Made by a program: the position numbers and the translations under genes
Part shown: in pieces, positions 43,708 through 52,096 of the stretch
Layout: each line of letters opens with the position of its first letter
How positions within the stretch are numbered: position 1 is the stretch's first letter
Origin: Luteolibacter flavescens
GTDB lineage: Bacteria > Verrucomicrobiota > Verrucomicrobiia > Verrucomicrobiales > Akkermansiaceae
Assembly (NCBI RefSeq): GCF_025950085.1
Contig: NZ_JAPDDS010000013.1
Location: forward strand, 62,001 to 126,000
Direction of reading: 5' to 3'
Length of the DNA: 64,000 nucleotides
Notes under the pieces: model-generated
What the model saw: the letters and a program-made list of their open reading frames with translations, nothing else
Databases searched by the model: none
What the model was told of the DNA's origin: nothing

Positions 43708-44478
43708 TCAGCGGTCGGCGGCGGCTTCCTTCGCCAGGCGGATCGTTTCGAAGATCAACGGAGCAGCGAGTGCCTTGCTCAATCCCATGGGCGTCTCGAT
43801 CTTCCGGGTCTCGCGCTCGCTTTTGATATTCTCCACGTGATTGATGCGGGAGATCACCAGCCCGACCACCTGCGGCTTGCCACCGCCGGCGTCGATGAAG
43901 ACCGGCCCGCCGCTGTCCCCATCCCACGCCGTGGCATCAATGATGAATTCGGGATGCTTGGCCATCGGTTCGGCGGGGAAGCTCCCGACCACCGCCTGCC
44001 GGGCGAGCGGGAAGCCCGCGCCATTCGCCTCCACCCGCGCAGGGTAGGTCAGCAGCATGACCGGGTCGCCGAAGGCCGGGAAGCCCTCCGACTTCACCAC
44101 GTCGAGCGGCAAGGAGGCACCCTCGGGCAGATCCAGCTTCACCCGCATCACCGCCAGATCCTGCTTGGGATGCTTTGTCCACAGTGCCTGGTCGCCCTTG
44201 CGGATGGAGATCGTCTTGTCCTGACGCTTCCAGACGCCGTCTTGGTCCACCTCGCGCAGCACGAGGATTGAGGTCTCGCCGCTGGCCCTCTCAAAGGTAT
44301 GCGCAGCGGTAACGAGATAAACCTCCGCGCCATCGCGCAGCAGGAAGCAGGTCGCCGTGGAGTCCTTGTTGAAGAGCTTGAAGGTCGCCCGCATCATCGC
44401 TTCCGCATGCTCCACGGCGCTGGCCGGTGAAAGCTGGAGCACGAGCGCCGCACAGGTGGAGAGGATGAGGGATTTCAC
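43708..44478 (-). CDS. Secreted trypsin-like serine protease
   Basis: A 256-residue protein with signal peptide MKSLILSTCAALVLQLSPASA. The full catalytic triad is visible: His60 (VTAAHTF), Asp107 (QDLAVM) and Ser189 (GDSGGPV). There is no PDZ domain, so it is shorter than DegP-type proteases. It starts 21 bp after the cytochrome/GSDH gene and is probably co-transcribed with it. Confidence 0.88.
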   Translation of the reverse strand: MKSLILSTCAALVLQLSPASAVEHAEAMMRATFKLFNKDSTATCFLLRDGAEVYLVTAAHTFERASGETSILVLREVDQDGVWKRQDKTISIRKGDQALWTKHPKQDLAVMRVKLDLPEGASLPLDVVKSEGFPAFGDPVMLLTYPARVEANGAGFPLARQAVVGSFPAEPMAKHPEFIIDATAWDGDSGGPVFIDAGGGKPQVVGLVISRINHVENIKSERETRKIETPMGLSKALAAPLIFETIRLAKEAAADR

Positions 44479-44499
44479 GAACGGGAAGATGGAGTCGCT

Positions 44500-46200
44500 T
44501 CACTCGAAATGCGCGCCGGAAAAATCGATCCGGCTGATCATGCCTTCATAGCCGACGACATAGAGTTCGCCCGCCTCATCCTCGCAGAAGGAAACGACCC
44601 GCTGCGGGGCGGTGCCGATCTGGCGCGCGGTTTTCAGGACGCCATTCTCCACGGTGATGCCGAAGAGGATCTTCGACGTGTAGTCGGAGAAAACATAGAC
44701 GCCTTGGAAAGACGGATTCGCCTTGCCGCGATAGACGTGACCGCCGGTCACGGAGTTCCCGTATTTCCGCCGATAGGCGAAGACCGGCCGGGTGAACTCG
44801 CGCCCTTCCTTCCGATACTGGCTGGAGAAGGACTCGAAGCCCTCGAAGACATTCCAGCCGTGATTCTCGCCACGGCGGACGATGGCCACTTCTTCCAAGC
44901 GATCCTGCCCCACATCAGCCAGCCAGAGATCCCCCGTGGGGCGATCGAAGCTGAAGCGCCAGGGATTCCGGAAGCCGTATGCCCAGATCTCAGGCCGCGC
45001 CCCCGCTTGGTCGGCGAAGGGATTGTCCGGCGGGATCGCGTACGGGCGACCGCCTTCCTCGCGATCCACATCGATGCGCATGACCTTTCCTAACAGGAGG
45101 CCGAGATCCTGCGCGTGGCCGTTCGGATCGTGATGCGGTCCGGTATCGCCCATCACGAGATAGAGGAAGCCATCCGGACCGAAGTCCAGGCAGCCGCCGC
45201 TATGGTCCTCCGCGACGCTGGCGATGGTCATGAGCAGCCGCGGAGCATCCCCCGAATCGCCTTTGAATGCCGGGTCGAATTTCTTCTCCTCGATCCGCGT
45301 GATCACCTCGCCCTTCTCCAGCGTCTGGTAGAAGAGATAGTATTTCCTGTTCTCGCGGAACTTCGGGTGGAAGGCCACGTCCAGCAGTCCATTCGGCCCT
45401 CGTTCACTGAAGACCACGTCGGTCAGGTTCGCGAAGACCTCGCTCTCTTCTCCCGTGGTCGTCTTCGTGACACGCCAGATCGTGCCGCCCTGGTGCAGGA
45501 GCAGGAATGCGCCCGGCGACCCGGGAATGGCGCGCAGCGAGGTGAGGCCGCTCTCCGCACGCACGCGCGGGAGCTTGAATTCCTTCGCGAAGAAGGGCTC
45601 GACCTTCACCGGCTTCGCCAGCTTCGGGATTTCCAGCGGCATTCCGCGATCCCCCGCCAGCGTGGATTCCTCCTGCTTCAGGGTGGTCAGATACTCGACG
45701 AGGTCGGTGAATTCATCCGTGGTGAGTTGAAGATGGAGCCCCTCGGGCATCAGGGAGACAGACGATCCCGACTGCTCCTTGATGTCCGCGGCGGCGATGG
45801 AGACCTGCTTTCCATCGAGACCCATGATCTCCACGCCCGCTTCGTTCTTCTGCTTGAGCGTGCCCTGGAAGGTGGTGCCCGACTTCGTCTCCACGATCAC
45901 CGTGCCATAGCCCGGGGCGATGGTCGCGGAGGGCTTCAAGATGGACTCTATCAGATCGCGCCGGCCAAAGGCATCGCCCGCGGCAAAGAGATCCGGCCCG
46001 GCCTTGCTGGCGCTGCCATCCACCGAGTGGCAATGCGCGCATAGCATCCTCTGCTCGTGGAAGAGCGCCTTGCCTCGTGCCGCATCGCCGGAGCGGGTCA
46101 GCGCATGACGACGGTACGCCGCCTCGTCCGGCACCTGCGCGGAAGCAGATGCCGGCATCAGCATGGCGGCCGCGCCGATGACCGAAGCGACTTTTACCAC
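44500..46200 (-). CDS. Cytochrome c / glucose-sorbosone-dehydrogenase-like fusion
   Basis: A 566-residue exported protein. The best start is the GTG at 46200, which overlaps the end of the upstream gene and gives a complete signal peptide (VVKVASVIGAAAMLMPASASA). Longer in-frame upstream sequence lies inside that gene and is rejected. A haem c domain of the planctomycete/verrucomicrobial type follows, with CAHCH and a conserved region TFQGTLKQKNEAGVEIMG. Then comes a beta-propeller with GSDH features (GLLDVAFHPKF, RNPWRFSFDRPTGDLWLADV). It may oxidise a sugar-like substrate and pass electrons to the haem; the cofactor is not proven. Confidence 0.85.
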   Translation of the reverse strand: MVKVASVIGAAAMLMPASASAQVPDEAAYRRHALTRSGDAARGKALFHEQRMLCAHCHSVDGSASKAGPDLFAAGDAFGRRDLIESILKPSATIAPGYGTVIVETKSGTTFQGTLKQKNEAGVEIMGLDGKQVSIAAADIKEQSGSSVSLMPEGLHLQLTTDEFTDLVEYLTTLKQEESTLAGDRGMPLEIPKLAKPVKVEPFFAKEFKLPRVRAESGLTSLRAIPGSPGAFLLLHQGGTIWRVTKTTTGEESEVFANLTDVVFSERGPNGLLDVAFHPKFRENRKYYLFYQTLEKGEVITRIEEKKFDPAFKGDSGDAPRLLMTIASVAEDHSGGCLDFGPDGFLYLVMGDTGPHHDPNGHAQDLGLLLGKVMRIDVDREEGGRPYAIPPDNPFADQAGARPEIWAYGFRNPWRFSFDRPTGDLWLADVGQDRLEEVAIVRRGENHGWNVFEGFESFSSQYRKEGREFTRPVFAYRRKYGNSVTGGHVYRGKANPSFQGVYVFSDYTSKILFGITVENGVLKTARQIGTAPQRVVSFCEDEAGELYVVGYEGMISRIDFSGAHFE

Positions 46201-47570
46201 CCGGGACGATTGTTCCGCTTCACGAATTGCGCCGCCTGCGGGCAGTTCGGCGAATGCATGCCCGGGCCGTCCCAGTCCATGCGGACACCCTCGCCGACGC
46301 GCAGCGCGATGCAGCCGAGCAGGATGATCTCGGTGAGGTAGCCGGCGATATCGAAATTCGAGTAAGCGGGCGTGCCGTTCTTCATCATGTCGAACCACTC
46401 CTGATTGTGACCCGGCGAGCGAGGGATGCTCTGCGGCACTGCCTTCACCGCCTCGTGGTCCTCGCCCTTGGTGAACTTGGTCTCGCCCTCGAGCTGGAGG
46501 AAGAACTGCGCACCGTAGTCGTCCGGCGAGAAGAGGATGCCCTTTTCCCCGATGATGAGGCAGCCGCTCGGGGGCAGGCTGCCCTTCATCGCGACGACGT
46601 CCTTCACGATATTCGGATACGGGCGCAGTGGCTTGAACTCCTTGTCCGGAGCGCCGTCATACCACCAGAACTTGAGCGGCGGCAGGCCGTCGCGCTCGGG
46701 GAATTCGAAGCGGATGCGCGAGGTGAGCGGGTAGCTTTCCGAGTAAATGCGCGACGCCATTTCACACTCCACCACGGTCGGATAGCCGAGCTTCAGCGCG
46801 CGGAAGGGCATGTTCACCGTGTGGCAGGCCATGTCGCCGAGCGCGCCGGTGCCGAAGTCCGTCCAGCCGCGCCAGGCGAAGTCGTGATACGCCTTGTCCA
46901 CATACGGGCGCTCCGCGGCAGGTCCCAGCCACAGGTCCCAATCCAGGTGGCCGGGCACCGGGCTGGATCCCTGCGGGCGGTCCATGCCCTGCGGCCAGAT
47001 CGGGCGATTGCTCCACACATGCAGCTCCTTCGGCGCGCCGATGACCCCGGCGTGGATTACCTCCACGGCGCGGCGCAGGCCATCGGCGGCGCTGCCCTGA
47101 TTGCCCATCTGGGTGGCCAGCTTCTTTTCCGCGGCGATGCGTTTCAGCTCGCGCGCCTCGAAGACGGTCTGGGTGAGCGGCTTCTGGCAATAGATGTGCT
47201 TGCCCATGCCCATCGCCATCATGGCCGCCGGGCCGTGCATGTGGTCCGGGCCCGAGATCGTCACCGCGTCGATGGACGAGCCGAGCTCGCTCAGCATCTT
47301 CCGGTAGTCGGCGAATTTCTTCGCCTCGGGGAATTGGCCCGCCTTCTTGTCGAGGAAGCGCCGGTCCACGTCGCACAGCGCCACGATGGTGCCACCGCAC
47401 TTCGCCGCGTCATTCACATCGCTGTCCCCTTTCCCGCCGACGCCGATGCAGGCGACATTGATGCGGCTGTTCAGGTTTTGCCCGCGCACGATCGCGGGAA
47501 AGCCGAGCAGGAGACTACCGGCACCGAGGCCGGTCTTTTGGAGGAATTGGCGGCGATGGATGGATGGCAT
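46194..47570 (-). CDS. Gfo/Idh/MocA-family oxidoreductase with Tat signal
   Basis: A 458-residue protein. The N terminus HRRQFLQKTGLGAGSLLLGF is a twin-arginine signal peptide, so a folded NAD(P)-binding enzyme is exported. The Rossmann motif is INVACIGVGGKGDS, followed by VALCDVD, and the family motif HIYCQKPLTQT contains the catalytic-region Lys-Pro. Exported members with this layout are abundant in Verrucomicrobia and Planctomycetes and often act on sugars. Its last bases overlap the next gene in the unit. Confidence 0.92.
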   Translation of the reverse strand: MPSIHRRQFLQKTGLGAGSLLLGFPAIVRGQNLNSRINVACIGVGGKGDSDVNDAAKCGGTIVALCDVDRRFLDKKAGQFPEAKKFADYRKMLSELGSSIDAVTISGPDHMHGPAAMMAMGMGKHIYCQKPLTQTVFEARELKRIAAEKKLATQMGNQGSAADGLRRAVEVIHAGVIGAPKELHVWSNRPIWPQGMDRPQGSSPVPGHLDWDLWLGPAAERPYVDKAYHDFAWRGWTDFGTGALGDMACHTVNMPFRALKLGYPTVVECEMASRIYSESYPLTSRIRFEFPERDGLPPLKFWWYDGAPDKEFKPLRPYPNIVKDVVAMKGSLPPSGCLIIGEKGILFSPDDYGAQFFLQLEGETKFTKGEDHEAVKAVPQSIPRSPGHNQEWFDMMKNGTPAYSNFDIAGYLTEIILLGCIALRVGEGVRMDWDGPGMHSPNCPQAAQFVKRNNRPGW

Positions 47571-47637
47571 GGTGGGAATCAGGGTTCGACGGGATACCCA
47601 ATCAAAGCGCCGCGTCTTTCGATCCGCAAAAATGATG

Positions 47638-47667
47638 TTGGGACTTTCTCTGTCGTCCCTTTAAAAC
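47638..47667 (+). promoter_or_regulatory. Candidate leaderless promoter of prmA
   Basis: TTGGGA (47638-47643) and TAAAAC (47662-47667) are 18 bp apart, and the -10 box ends 6 nt before the GTG at 47674. Transcription would start at the start codon. Confidence 0.4.
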
Positions 47668-47673
47668 AGGGGC

Positions 47674-48522
47674 GTGTTCGTCTGGTCAAAACTCTCCGCC
47701 TCCAAGTGGCTCGACGCTTGGGAAGATCGCTTCCACGGCAATCCGAACTTCGTGCTCCACGTCCTGAAGGGCGGCAAATCCGTCCGGGTGGAGGTCTTCT
47801 GCGCCACGAAGCCGGAAGCGGAGGCCATCGCGAAGCAATTCGGCGGCTCCGTCCGCAAGCTCTCCGCCGACTGGAAAAAGGCCGGCCCGGAACTCCCGCC
47901 GCCGCTGAAGGTGCGCGACAAGTTCATCGTGACCCAGGCCTCCGCGGCGAAAGACCTGAAGGCGCTCGAGAAGGAATTTCCCGGTCGCGACATCATCAGC
48001 ATCCCGCCGGAAATGGCATTTGGCACCGGGGACCACGCCACCACCTCGACCTGCCTGCGCTTCCTCGTGGACATCGCGAAGTCCCGCCCCGCCGGGTGGA
48101 CCTGCGCCGACCTCGGCACCGGCAGCGGCCTGCTCGCCATCGCCGCGAAGAAACTCGGGGCCGGTGACACCTTTGCCTGCGACTACGATCCCTTCGCCCT
48201 GGCCGTCGCCGAGCGGAACTTCCCCCGCAACCACGTGGAGGGTATCGAGGCCAAGGAACTCGACATCCTGAAGTGGAAGCCGCGGAAGAAATACGACGTG
48301 GTCCTCGCGAATATCTTCTCCACCGTCCTGATCCAGGCCTTCCCGGTGATCATCAAGACGCTGAAGCCCGGCGGGGACATCGTCCTCTCCGGCATCCTCG
48401 CCAGCCAGGCATGGGACGTCTTCACCGCCGCCGCCTCCCACGGCCTCGGCTTCCCCGAGGTCATCAAGAAAGGCAAATGGGTCACCGCCCGCGGCGGCTG
48501 GATGAATGACCTGACGGCTTGA
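47674..48522 (+). CDS. prmA: Ribosomal protein L11 methyltransferase
   Basis: A 282-residue class I methyltransferase beginning with GTG. It has the PrmA signature MAFGTGDHATTSTCL, the SAM-binding motif CADLGTGSGLLAIAA, the acidic strand end FACDYDP and the ANI motif (VVLANIFSTVL) that contacts the substrate amine. The N-terminal domain is shorter and more divergent than in E. coli PrmA. It should trimethylate L11. Confidence 0.9.
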   Translation: MFVWSKLSASKWLDAWEDRFHGNPNFVLHVLKGGKSVRVEVFCATKPEAEAIAKQFGGSVRKLSADWKKAGPELPPPLKVRDKFIVTQASAAKDLKALEKEFPGRDIISIPPEMAFGTGDHATTSTCLRFLVDIAKSRPAGWTCADLGTGSGLLAIAAKKLGAGDTFACDYDPFALAVAERNFPRNHVEGIEAKELDILKWKPRKKYDVVLANIFSTVLIQAFPVIIKTLKPGGDIVLSGILASQAWDVFTAAASHGLGFPEVIKKGKWVTARGGWMNDLTA

Positions 48523-48537
48523 GCCGCGGGTCCGAAC

Positions 48538-50451
48538 TCATTTATCGAAGATCGCCTCCACCTCCCCGCCTTCGGGGACTGTGACCTTGGCGACCCTCCG
48601 GTACAGTGATTCGCCGAAATCGAATGTCACCTTGATTTCAACCTCACCAGCAGGGACGGAGGGGAGGCGAAACTTGCCATCGCGATCGGTCCTGAATTTC
48701 AAGACAGGGTCCTGAAATCCGTCCAGAAGGACCTCGCCGTCGGCGAAAGCCCAAGGCCCGGTAATTTTGGCGAGAAGAGCGGTCTTTCCGGAAACAATGC
48801 CGCATCCACCGAGACGGACTTCTCCGATATCGATGTTTTCATCTTTCAGGGTAATCGAGCGACGCTGTGGGACTGCCCCGGCACAGAAGATCCTCAGCTC
48901 GTAGGGACCCGGCTTGAGATGATTGAAAACGAGCATTCCTCCGGGCTTGAAGGACTCCTTCAATGAACCGAACACCTTGCCGGGCGACTGCTCCCCCGGC
49001 AGCAGGGGAGTGAGTTCCGCAGTGACCAGACCAGTCGCTGTCGCAGGAAGGATCACCGAGGCCAACAACGAGCGCCCCGATACGATCCCCAATTCGAAAC
49101 CGCCCTTCTTGAGCTGATCAAGCGACACCAGTCCTTCCCATCGGGCGTATCCTGACGACTCCACACCGATCCAAAGCTCCTTTGCATCTTTCGACACGTC
49201 CTTCGGCGAGAATGAGAACCGCCCATCTGCCGCGATCACATCAAGCGACTGCCAGAGGCGGGTCGGTGCCGACCCGGAGCTATAGCTCAATCGGTAACTG
49301 GCCACCGGCCGACCACCTACGTCCAAGACACGACCGGTAAGATTAGGAGGGACATCCATGGCAACATTCACCCCTGCCGCATCGATTTCATTTACCTCCA
49401 GCGTGACAGCCTCAAACCCTTCCTTTGAAAAATACAGACGACAGGTGTTCTTGACCGCCCATCTCGACAAACCGGCGAGCCGGAACTTTCCTTCCGCATC
49501 GCTCAAGGTCTCCTTGCCGATGTCACCGGACACTTCGACGCCCTTGAGAGGGCGTCCTGAGGCATCCGTTACGATGCCGCCGATGGCCTCGCCTCGCTCC
49601 AGCACGACGAGCAAGGAACCGTCGTCTGACTTCCTCGCTGAGGATATCTCCACCTTCTGGCTTTCGTGGTCGGGGTGATCCACCCACAAGGATCGCTCCA
49701 CGCCTCGGATCTCAAACTTCCCTTGGGCATCAGAAACGACCGGGCGACTTCGCTCAGGAGTAAATATGGGAGGGGTCAAGACCATCGGAAAGACCCGTGC
49801 TCCCACCAAGACCTCTCCGGTCATCGCATCGGCCACTGTTCCCACAAACTTCTGACCGCGAGCAAACTCCAAGTTCAGCTCTCCAGCTCCATCAATCCTC
49901 ATCTCGGACCTACCCGAGTAGTAGCCACGGGGAAAATCGGGATGTTCCGGCCGCAGATGAATACTGCCATTGAGAGGTGCCTTGATCACCACGACTCCTC
50001 CGTCGGCCAACAGTGGAGTGACCAGAAGCGGGTCCCAATACCCGCTCTCATTCAAGATCCGATAAGTGATCCCGAATCCCTCGGGAACCGGGCCGAACTG
50101 GTCGCCGAGGCGCAGGGTGACCTCGGTCCACGCGGGATCGATTTTAAGCACCTCGTCTCTCGCAGCCCAAGTCCCACCCTTTTGGTCGGTCCAGCCTCCG
50201 TTTTTGCCCGGAGTCAGGGTCAGGGGAGCTACTCCATCTTGGACAATCCGCACGGTATCTCCTTCTTCCTCGATCTCGGCAGGCCGGACGTCTCCCCCAT
50301 CGTGGTAAAATGCATGTTTCCCCACGGTAATTTCCAAACGCTCACGAAAAGCCGGTTCCTCTCCTCCATCCCTGATCCACACGCCCGAAGGCAGGGCAAG
50401 CGCTTGGGAGAGAAGGAAAGGCAGGAGATAGAGCCGAAATGCCGACGACAT
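48538..50451 (-). CDS. Exported protein with carboxypeptidase-regulatory-like repeats
   Basis: A 637-residue protein with signal peptide MSSAFRLYLLPFLLSQALA. The middle holds at least three CarboxypepD_reg-like / prealbumin-like beta units, recognised by GIVTDASGRPLKGVEVSG with SDAEGKFRLAGL, GTVADAMTGEVLVGARVF with SDAQGKFEIRGV, and RTDRDGKFRLPSVPAGEVEI. Such units are structural. The long upstream frame to 50523 is excluded because it lacks an export signal. The gene is somewhat less GC-rich than its neighbours. The function is unknown; a cell-surface role is likely. Confidence 0.78.
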   Translation of the reverse strand: MSSAFRLYLLPFLLSQALALPSGVWIRDGGEEPAFRERLEITVGKHAFYHDGGDVRPAEIEEEGDTVRIVQDGVAPLTLTPGKNGGWTDQKGGTWAARDEVLKIDPAWTEVTLRLGDQFGPVPEGFGITYRILNESGYWDPLLVTPLLADGGVVVIKAPLNGSIHLRPEHPDFPRGYYSGRSEMRIDGAGELNLEFARGQKFVGTVADAMTGEVLVGARVFPMVLTPPIFTPERSRPVVSDAQGKFEIRGVERSLWVDHPDHESQKVEISSARKSDDGSLLVVLERGEAIGGIVTDASGRPLKGVEVSGDIGKETLSDAEGKFRLAGLSRWAVKNTCRLYFSKEGFEAVTLEVNEIDAAGVNVAMDVPPNLTGRVLDVGGRPVASYRLSYSSGSAPTRLWQSLDVIAADGRFSFSPKDVSKDAKELWIGVESSGYARWEGLVSLDQLKKGGFELGIVSGRSLLASVILPATATGLVTAELTPLLPGEQSPGKVFGSLKESFKPGGMLVFNHLKPGPYELRIFCAGAVPQRRSITLKDENIDIGEVRLGGCGIVSGKTALLAKITGPWAFADGEVLLDGFQDPVLKFRTDRDGKFRLPSVPAGEVEIKVTFDFGESLYRRVAKVTVPEGGEVEAIFDK

Positions 50452-50637
50452 CGCATCCCGAGTACGAAAATCCCCGACTCCTGTCCAGAATCCAGCCCTC
50501 CGGACCGGCATCCGGTGGACCATTTCACTTGCGCCAAAGCCTCCTGCCCGTCAGAAAAGCCGCCCGCTCCGACCGGGGGCCGCGCGAAAAGACCGTGCTC
50601 CGCCCGACCGGGCGAGAAACACCATCCGCGCGCTTCC

Positions 50638-51804
50638 ATGGACAGCATTTCATCACGTATCCAAGAGGTTACCCCTTCCCTCACCCTGGCCGTCACGAAC
50701 CAGGCCAAGGCCATGCTCGCCCGCGGCGAGGAAGTCTATGGCCTCGCAGGCGGCGAACCGGAGGTCGATACCCCGGAGCATATCAAGGCCGCCGCCATCG
50801 TCGCCCTCCAGGAGGGCAAGACCAAGTACACCGCTTCCGGCGGCATCCCGGAACTGCGCGACGCGCTCGCCGCCAAGTTCATTGCCGACAACAACCTGGC
50901 CTACGACCCCAAGCAGATCTGCGTCACCGCCGGTGCGAAGATGGCCTGCTTCAATGCCATCCTCGCCGTGGTCGAGGAAGGTGACGAGGTCATCATCCCG
51001 ACCCCCTACTGGGTCAGCTACCCGGAGATGGTGAAGATCGCCGGTGGCAAGCCGGTGCTCGTCGAGACCCAGGAGTCGAACGGCTGGAAGATGACCGCCG
51101 AGCAATTCGAGGCCGCCATGACCCCGGCGACCAAGATGGTGATCCTGAACACACCATCGAACCCGACCGGCGCCGTTTACACCGAGAAGGAACTCCGCGA
51201 GATCGGCGAGGTCGCCCTGTCCGAGGACATCATCATCCTTTCCGACGAGATCTACGAAAAGCTCGTCTATGGCGACAACAAGCACGTCTCCATCGCCTCG
51301 CTGAGCCAGGAGCTCTACGACCTGACCATCACCGTGAACGGCTTCTCGAAGGCCTACTCGATGACCGGATGGCGCCTCGGCTACACCGCCGCGCCGAAGC
51401 CGCTGGCCGAAGCGATCGACAAGATCCAGAACCACACGGTCTCGAACGCGACCACCTTCGGCCAATACGCCGCGATCGCCGCGCTGCAGGGCGACCAGAC
51501 CTTCATCAGCGACCTGCGCGACGAGTATGACGTGAAGCGCCAGTTCATGTTCCAGCGCCTCAAGTCCATCCACAACATCCGCGTGGTGGAGCCGAAGGGT
51601 GCCTTCTACTTCTTCATCTACACCGGCCAGCTCGGCCTGAAGTCGATGAACCTGACCGACAAGCTGCTGAGCCGCTACAAGGTGGCCGCCGTTCCGGGCG
51701 TCGCCTTCGGCTACGACGACGGCATCCGCATGAGCTACTGCACCACGCTGGACGTGCTCAACGAGGGCCTGACCCGCTTCGAGCAGTTCTGCCGCGAGCA
51801 TTGA
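50638..51804 (+). CDS. Aspartate aminotransferase, class I (PLP)
   Basis: A 388-residue fold-type I aminotransferase. It has the PLP lysine Lys238 in NGFSKAYSMTGWRLG, the NTPSNPTGAVY loop, SDEIYEKLVY and a substrate-carboxylate arginine near the end (GIRMSYC). It is closest in pattern to the AspC subgroup Ib found in many bacteria. Upstream in-frame codons from 49666 are antisense to the neighbouring gene and are not part of it. A strong terminator follows. Confidence 0.92.
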   Translation: MDSISSRIQEVTPSLTLAVTNQAKAMLARGEEVYGLAGGEPEVDTPEHIKAAAIVALQEGKTKYTASGGIPELRDALAAKFIADNNLAYDPKQICVTAGAKMACFNAILAVVEEGDEVIIPTPYWVSYPEMVKIAGGKPVLVETQESNGWKMTAEQFEAAMTPATKMVILNTPSNPTGAVYTEKELREIGEVALSEDIIILSDEIYEKLVYGDNKHVSIASLSQELYDLTITVNGFSKAYSMTGWRLGYTAAPKPLAEAIDKIQNHTVSNATTFGQYAAIAALQGDQTFISDLRDEYDVKRQFMFQRLKSIHNIRVVEPKGAFYFFIYTGQLGLKSMNLTDKLLSRYKVAAVPGVAFGYDDGIRMSYCTTLDVLNEGLTRFEQFCREH

Positions 51805-51833
51805 TCGCCTGTCCGCAAGGAAGCGCCTCTAAC

Positions 51834-51867
51834 AAAAAGCCCGGGACCGAGAGGTTCCGGGCTTTTT
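51834..51867 (+). terminator. Rho-independent terminator after the aminotransferase gene
   Basis: A 15-bp stem (AAAAAGCCCGGGACC with GGTTCCGGGCTTTTT, one G-T pair) with a GAGA loop lies 30 bp after the stop. The A-tract on one side and T-tract on the other would let it work in both directions. Confidence 0.92.
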
Positions 51868-51880
51868 ATTGTGCCCCGGT

Positions 51881-52028
51881 ATCGTGGTCCGCATCGCTCC
51901 GCGTGCGGTCGAAGTCATCTGACGGCGGGCTTCACCTCCGGCTCCCGGACCGACTGACGATGACAGCGGACTCCAACCACAGCTTCCCCGACCGGCGAAC
52001 CGCACGCGGAGCGATGCGGACCACGATG
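51881..52028. repeat. 148-bp intergenic element with perfect 29-bp terminal inverted repeats
   Basis: The left arm at 51881-51909 and right arm at 52000-52028 are exact inverted copies over 29 bp (ATCGTGGTCCGCATCGCTCC at the outer end). The ~90-bp centre has no coding frame. Its size and layout match a second element at 57886-58034. It lies between the terminator and the CotH gene, so it may contain or alter that gene's promoter. It is MITE-like; no target duplication is obvious. Confidence 0.85.
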
Positions 52029-52096
52029 GGCGCAACCTTTCTCCAGGCCGAGTGTTCACCCCTCGTCTCTCTCCTCCGGGGCTGACTCGAAGCTCC

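Noticed and set aside
46201-46398. Upstream extension of the cytochrome/GSDH protein
   Set aside because: It lies within the Gfo/Idh gene and contains no export signal; the GTG at 46200 gives a full signal peptide.
46227-48167. 646-codon plus-strand frame across the Gfo/Idh gene and prmA
   Set aside because: It is antisense to one real gene and out of frame with another; it has no domain and shows typical shadow composition.
49666-50637. Long in-frame N-terminal extension of the aspartate aminotransferase
   Set aside because: The extension is antisense to the carboxypeptidase-regulatory-like protein and its promoter; the enzyme is complete from 50638.
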